Of a stretch of 64,000 bases of DNA, positions 60,330 to 64,000 are shown in pieces (position 1 is the first letter of the stretch; each line of letters starts with the position of its first letter). Source of the DNA: Rhinopomastus cyanomelas (Eukaryota > Chordata > Aves > Bucerotiformes > Rhinopomastidae); contig VXBP01004192.1 of NCBI GenBank assembly GCA_013400115.1, positions 1 through 64,000 of the forward strand. The letters run 5' to 3'. The translations under genes were made by a program, and so were the position numbers. The notes under the pieces are model-generated. The model was not told the origin of the DNA and did not search any database. It saw nothing but the letters and a program-made list of their open reading frames with translations.

Positions 60330-60557
60330 CGGGGAGACTGAGAGGCACCGGGGGAGGTGGAGGGCACCGGGGAGAGGATACGCTAGGGAGAGGAAGCACA
60401 GGGGAGGGGTATGGAGAGAGGGTGCACTAAGGGGAGAGTACGATGGGGCGCGCTGGAGAGAGGGAGCAACGCGAAGAGGGTACAGGGAGACGGAGTGTAC
60501 TGAGGAGCTGGGGTGTACCGGGGAAATGGAGTGCAGCGGGGAGATGGGGTGTACCAA
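60330..60557. repeat. GA-rich minisatellite, unit about 18 bp
   Basis: Degenerate repeats of the form 'ggggagatggggtgtacc'. The last three units (about 60504-60557) align in steps of 18 bp, earlier ones are more variable. It lies on the plus-strand side of the CpG island. Open frames over it on both strands reflect the repeat, not a protein. Confidence 0.75.
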
Positions 60558-60560
60558 TAC

Positions 60561-60568
60561 GGTGAGTA
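60561..60568 (+). other. Plus-strand splice donor candidate
   Basis: CG/GTGAGTATT right after the minisatellite, with a strong acceptor downstream ('ttgtttttttccag', AG at 60992-60993). Together they suggest a non-coding or 5' UTR exon of a divergent plus-strand transcript. No coding content follows that I recognise. Confidence 0.35.
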
Positions 60569-63500
60569 TTTTCAATTAATGGTATAAGAAGTGGGTGATT
60601 AAAAAAATTAAATCTCTGTTGCTGAGAGAGAGATGTACACGCACACGTAGTGGGTCAGGCCACCAGCACAGACCTTGCAACATCTGGACTAAGTAAGCAA
60701 GAGGTGATCAGTTGTTTCTTGAAAAGTTACTTACTTGGGGTCATTTTTCTTAGAAAAGGTTTTTCCTTTCTGCCTGGGAGCTGCCAGCAGCTCCTTTTTC
60801 ATTCCTGGGAAGGAACGGAAATGAGCCTATTGCTCATTAATACTGGAAGTGGCCCCAGAATTGCTCGTTAGAAAATGGAGCTTTAAAAAACGTGAATGCG
60901 TGCGCAGTCCCCACATGCAGCAATGCCGTTAGACCGAAACAAAGTGCCTTGGCTTGAACAGAGCTGCGATCCTGCACTATTGTTTTTTTCCAGTGCTTAA
61001 GAGCCTGGGTCCTCCCTGTGTGGAGCGATCAGGACTTGGCTCCTGGGAGAGGAGGATCCTCAGGAAGGGAGAGTTACTCGAAATTAATAAAGATAAAACT
61101 GTGACAAGGCTGCAGGTTGCTGAAATCACCAGGAACTAGTGGTCTGAGAGACTTCAGCTATTAGTTACTACCCCTGCTTGCCACCAGGACCTTGTAAAAC
61201 TACAGACAGACGGAAGCAGAACCCATCGATGGGGTGACACAGATGCGCTTCAGCCATCACCCACACCGTTGCGACACACCAGTGCCTTCCATCCTCACCT
61301 CCCTCCACTGCTGCCTTCCTCAAATGCTGCCTTCACATCTGCTCAGATGCTGAAAGGGCTGTTCTTGTTTTTCCCCAAGCAACATCATTTAGGAGCGTCA
61401 CAGCTACTCCCTGAGTAATCCTGCACCTCAGTTCTCATTTCTGGCTGGGTTTTCCTGCAAGGATGGATTTTCTTTTCCTTCTCTTTCCTTCTGTTTGTCA
61501 GTAAAAAAAAATTGGTTGAAGCCATTGTGTCTTGACAATGTCTTTCTTGAAGGATTTACCTGCAGTCTTTCCAGCAAAGTGTGTTTAGCATTTCAATAAT
61601 TTTTTGCGTTTTCTTGCTAGTTCAAAGAGCCCTATTGGCAGCATCTGGTCTGAGATCCACTGTTCAGATGGGATTGAAACTTTGCTCAGCCCCTACTCAT
61701 ATTTCCTTCTCCTTCCACACTGAAAATTGGTGGCAGGAGTAAAAAGGCTTTAAAATAAGGATTTTGTGCATCACAGCCTTTGTGGGAAAATCCACAACAG
61801 AAGATGCTCCCGTATGAGACCTCACAGACCACAGATGTTCATCTCCAGGGACATCAGACTCTTCTCAATATAGTGTGCAGCATGGGATTAAAAGCCTCAA
61901 AATGGCAAAACTGAGGTTAATGCAGCTTGGAAGAGCTCGAAAAGGGATGTTAGAAAGGCAGAATAGAGACAGGAAGGAAGTAGCCCAGATGGGGAAGTCC
62001 CAGGGAAGGCAGAGGATACAGATCCAGCAGTGCTTTTGGACAGAGCAACTTCTTCATGCCATAAACTGCCCAAGACCTTTTTTGCCAGGTGAGCAGAGAC
62101 ATGTTTAGGAAGAGTCCATGCTGGAAATCCCATAGGGTTCCTATGTGGGCTCGATACCAGCAACCCAATGGGACAGCAGGGACGAGCATGTCCAGTCCAG
62201 CTCCAGCTGCTCTCTCATATTCCCTACTCCTCCAGCCATCCAGTTTATGTAGATTATATTTATTTCCATTTAAAGAGGAGCTGGAATTAGTCACCTTAGG
62301 TCACATTTTAGGCAAAGTTTAAACATTTCCAGGGAGTATTTGAAAGAGGTGAGGGAAGATCAGCTGCAGCAGAAAGGCCAATAATTCATTAGCAAACTCT
62401 TGCTGAGCACATGGGCACTCATTACAACGCATAGAAATGGGATTTAAACGTGAGCCCCAAGATCAATACTCCATGCAATTAAAGGAGCCAGCAGGGAACA
62501 GCTTCTCAAGAGCGCAGGGAGTGAAAGTAATGAGGATATCAGCACCAAAATGAAACCCCATCGTTTTAGTCGAATAGCTCCCAGTACCCTGCTAGAAGCA
62601 TCTTGCACTCTCTCAAAGCCTAAATAAAATCATGTATTCAATGAGGCCTTCTGGTGCTTATAATTACAGCTGGCTGAATGTTGGAAAGCTGCTCCTGAGA
62701 AGAATGGAAGAGGAAAAGCGTGCCAGTGTTTGCAATTAATATTATTGCTGTGGGAAAGACTGAAGTGGAAAGCTAAAGCCTCAAACTCCCATCTACCATC
62801 CCAGAGCTGCTGCCAGAGTCATGGATCTCGTCCTCCTTCAAACAAAATACTAATTTAAGAGAAAGCAAGTGTGCAGTGAGCCATTGGCAAACCCAGCAGT
62901 TTGGTTCAGACCCAAAGTGTTCAGATGAAATGAGCCAGCTAGGAACAAAAAATACCCCAAGTGGTCTCTTAGCCCATGGGCTCATAACTTTCTTTCCGTT
63001 ATTTAAATTTTGAGTTTCCATATTTCATTCCCATAGGGCTGTTGTACTTGGAAAATCCTATATGCAGAGGTCAGAGCGTGTGGTAAATCCTGCAGGTACA
63101 TCAGTGTGGGTGGAGGAGGAAATTCAGGAGGACGCCAGGTCCAAGTACATCTATCTCCTTTTATTTAAGGAAAGGTTGGTACTATCAGACTAATGCAGAC
63201 AACAGAGCACAGCCCGGAGATAGTGGGGCAGAGTCCACCTGCAATAAAGCTGTAAGCTGAATACTGCACTAAGGCATGAAGGGGAAATGCCCCTGGGCTG
63301 GGCAAGATGATGTCCACTGTCCCATTGCAGGACCTCAGCTGTAAACCCTGAATTACCAAAACATGCCAGAACTGCTCACCACAGTGTGTTCTCCTCCCAT
63401 CTCCCTTTGGGGTTCAACACCTCTGTCAGAGATGGCAGGACCTCTGTGTGCTGCTGCATCCCAGCCACACTGCAAGCCCTCTAAGTCTTTGGCATCACCT

Positions 63501-64000
63501 CAAAACTCACCAAAAGGCCCATCCCAGAAATCCTTCCAGTGTTTTCACTGCATGAAGGCAGGATCCAGCGGTCTCCTCAGTTCCTGAGCAGCAATTACTC
63601 TCTATTTGTGCCTCTAGAAAATGTAGTTTTTAATGGGGGTTCATTAAAGCCCAAAGAGAGACAACCTAAGAGGCATCTGGAAGTAACTAAAATCAAAATA
63701 CCTAAAATTAGCCTCCTCAGCACTGAATCCTTCCTCTGATCTAGACGCCAAAGCGCACATGACCCAGGAGTGTCTTTCTCATTTTCCCTTCCTGTTGCCA
63801 TCTCATTCCTGAGCTGCCAGGCATGACCACAGCAACCCACACACCCAGCCATGAAATAGCACCCCACCACCTGATATGCAGGTCCCCTCCTCAGGTCAAA
63901 AACTACCTAATAAGTTTACAGTTTGGGAATGTCCCATACCAAAAGCTGTGATGTTTCCCCATTGCCACAGGAGCCATTTGGGATGGGGACTCCCAGACAG
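60569..64000. other. Unassigned non-coding tract
   Basis: No coding exon or repeat is recognised. If the divergent transcript is real, its first intron and a second exon starting at 60994 lie here. The second exon holds AATAAAG at about 61088, which could also act as an early poly(A) signal. The stretch to the window end is unremarkable. Confidence 0.5.

Larger units (their letters stand above)
58850..60560. promoter_or_regulatory. CpG island, probable bidirectional promoter
   Basis: A sharp rise in G+C and CpG against the flanks. Two CCAAT boxes in opposite orientation lie 34 bp apart (plus strand 60118-60122; minus strand, read as ATTGG, 60156-60160). GC boxes include 'ggggcgg' near 60037 and 'cggggcgg' at 60231. 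The minus-strand start codon at 59943 is about 215 bp below the minus-strand CCAAT, allowing a short 5' UTR. A plus-strand splice donor at 60562 suggests transcription in the other direction too. No TATA box, as usual for housekeeping promoters. Confidence 0.75.

Noticed and set aside
59062..60579. Many frames of 80-240 codons in the CpG island
   Set aside because: High G+C removes stop codons. Only the frame beginning at 59943 combines a good start context, presequence-like composition and a splice donor.
60136..60579. 147-codon plus-strand frame
   Set aside because: It is translated minisatellite (repeated Arg/Gly/Glu) without a domain.
1..64000. CRISPR array, operon, ribosome binding sites or prophage
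   Set aside because: CR1 elements, splice sites and CpG island show vertebrate DNA; no regularly spaced repeats exist beyond the short tandem repeats listed.

Overview
The window looks like bird nuclear DNA. It is AT-rich and intron- or intergene-like, with many fragments of the avian LINE CR1 on both strands. Several CR1 3' ends carry the diagnostic ATTCTATG-type tail. There are also long solo LTRs of endogenous retroviruses (ERVs) and one short element with a tRNA-like head and a CR1-like tail. SINEs of that build are known mainly from passerines, so a passerine or related neoavian is a reasonable but unproven guess. Nothing bacterial, plasmid-like or CRISPR-like is present.

Layout. 1-3.0 kb: no recognisable gene. 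3.0-4.5 kb: a CR1 fragment cut by an LTR of 'family A' (5' part on +), followed by the 3' part of the same LTR type on the opposite strand. 4.5-17.3 kb: non-coding DNA with four CR1 3' fragments. 17.3-23.7 kb: a dense nest holding a family-A LTR with a perfect 5-bp target duplication, an internal CR1 and a 445-nt N gap; a tRNA/CR1 SINE; a different CpG-rich solo LTR (family B); and a complete 1.3-kb family-A LTR on the minus strand. 23.7-35.3 kb: one CR1 fragment, then two minus-strand LTR-like pieces at 30.4-31.7 kb. 35.3-39.5 kb: a 2,070-bp segment present twice in tandem and nearly identical, joined by a single N, most likely an unmerged contig overlap. 40.6-46.8 kb: minus-strand CR1 copies, the largest interrupted by a 397-nt N gap, plus a CpG-dense open frame with a membrane-helix-like segment near 43.7 kb. 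49.4-50.1 kb: a degraded C-rich repeat resembling an LTR. 53.0-53.8 kb: a CR1 reverse-transcriptase fragment that stops at a second single-N join.

58.9-60.6 kb is a CpG island and the only convincing gene start. On the minus strand a first coding exon (42 codons, mitochondrial-presequence-like, ending at a canonical splice donor) sits below two opposed CCAAT boxes. The opposite side carries an 18-bp GA-rich minisatellite with a plus-strand splice donor, as expected of a bidirectional promoter. The gene is not identified. If it is real, the 59 kb to its left are its introns, but no downstream exon could be confirmed by eye. Everything from 60.6 to 64 kb looks non-coding.

No complete protein-coding gene is visible. 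The main story is mobile-element history and assembly structure. Boundaries of repeats are approximate (usually within 10-30 nt) unless terminal dinucleotides are quoted.
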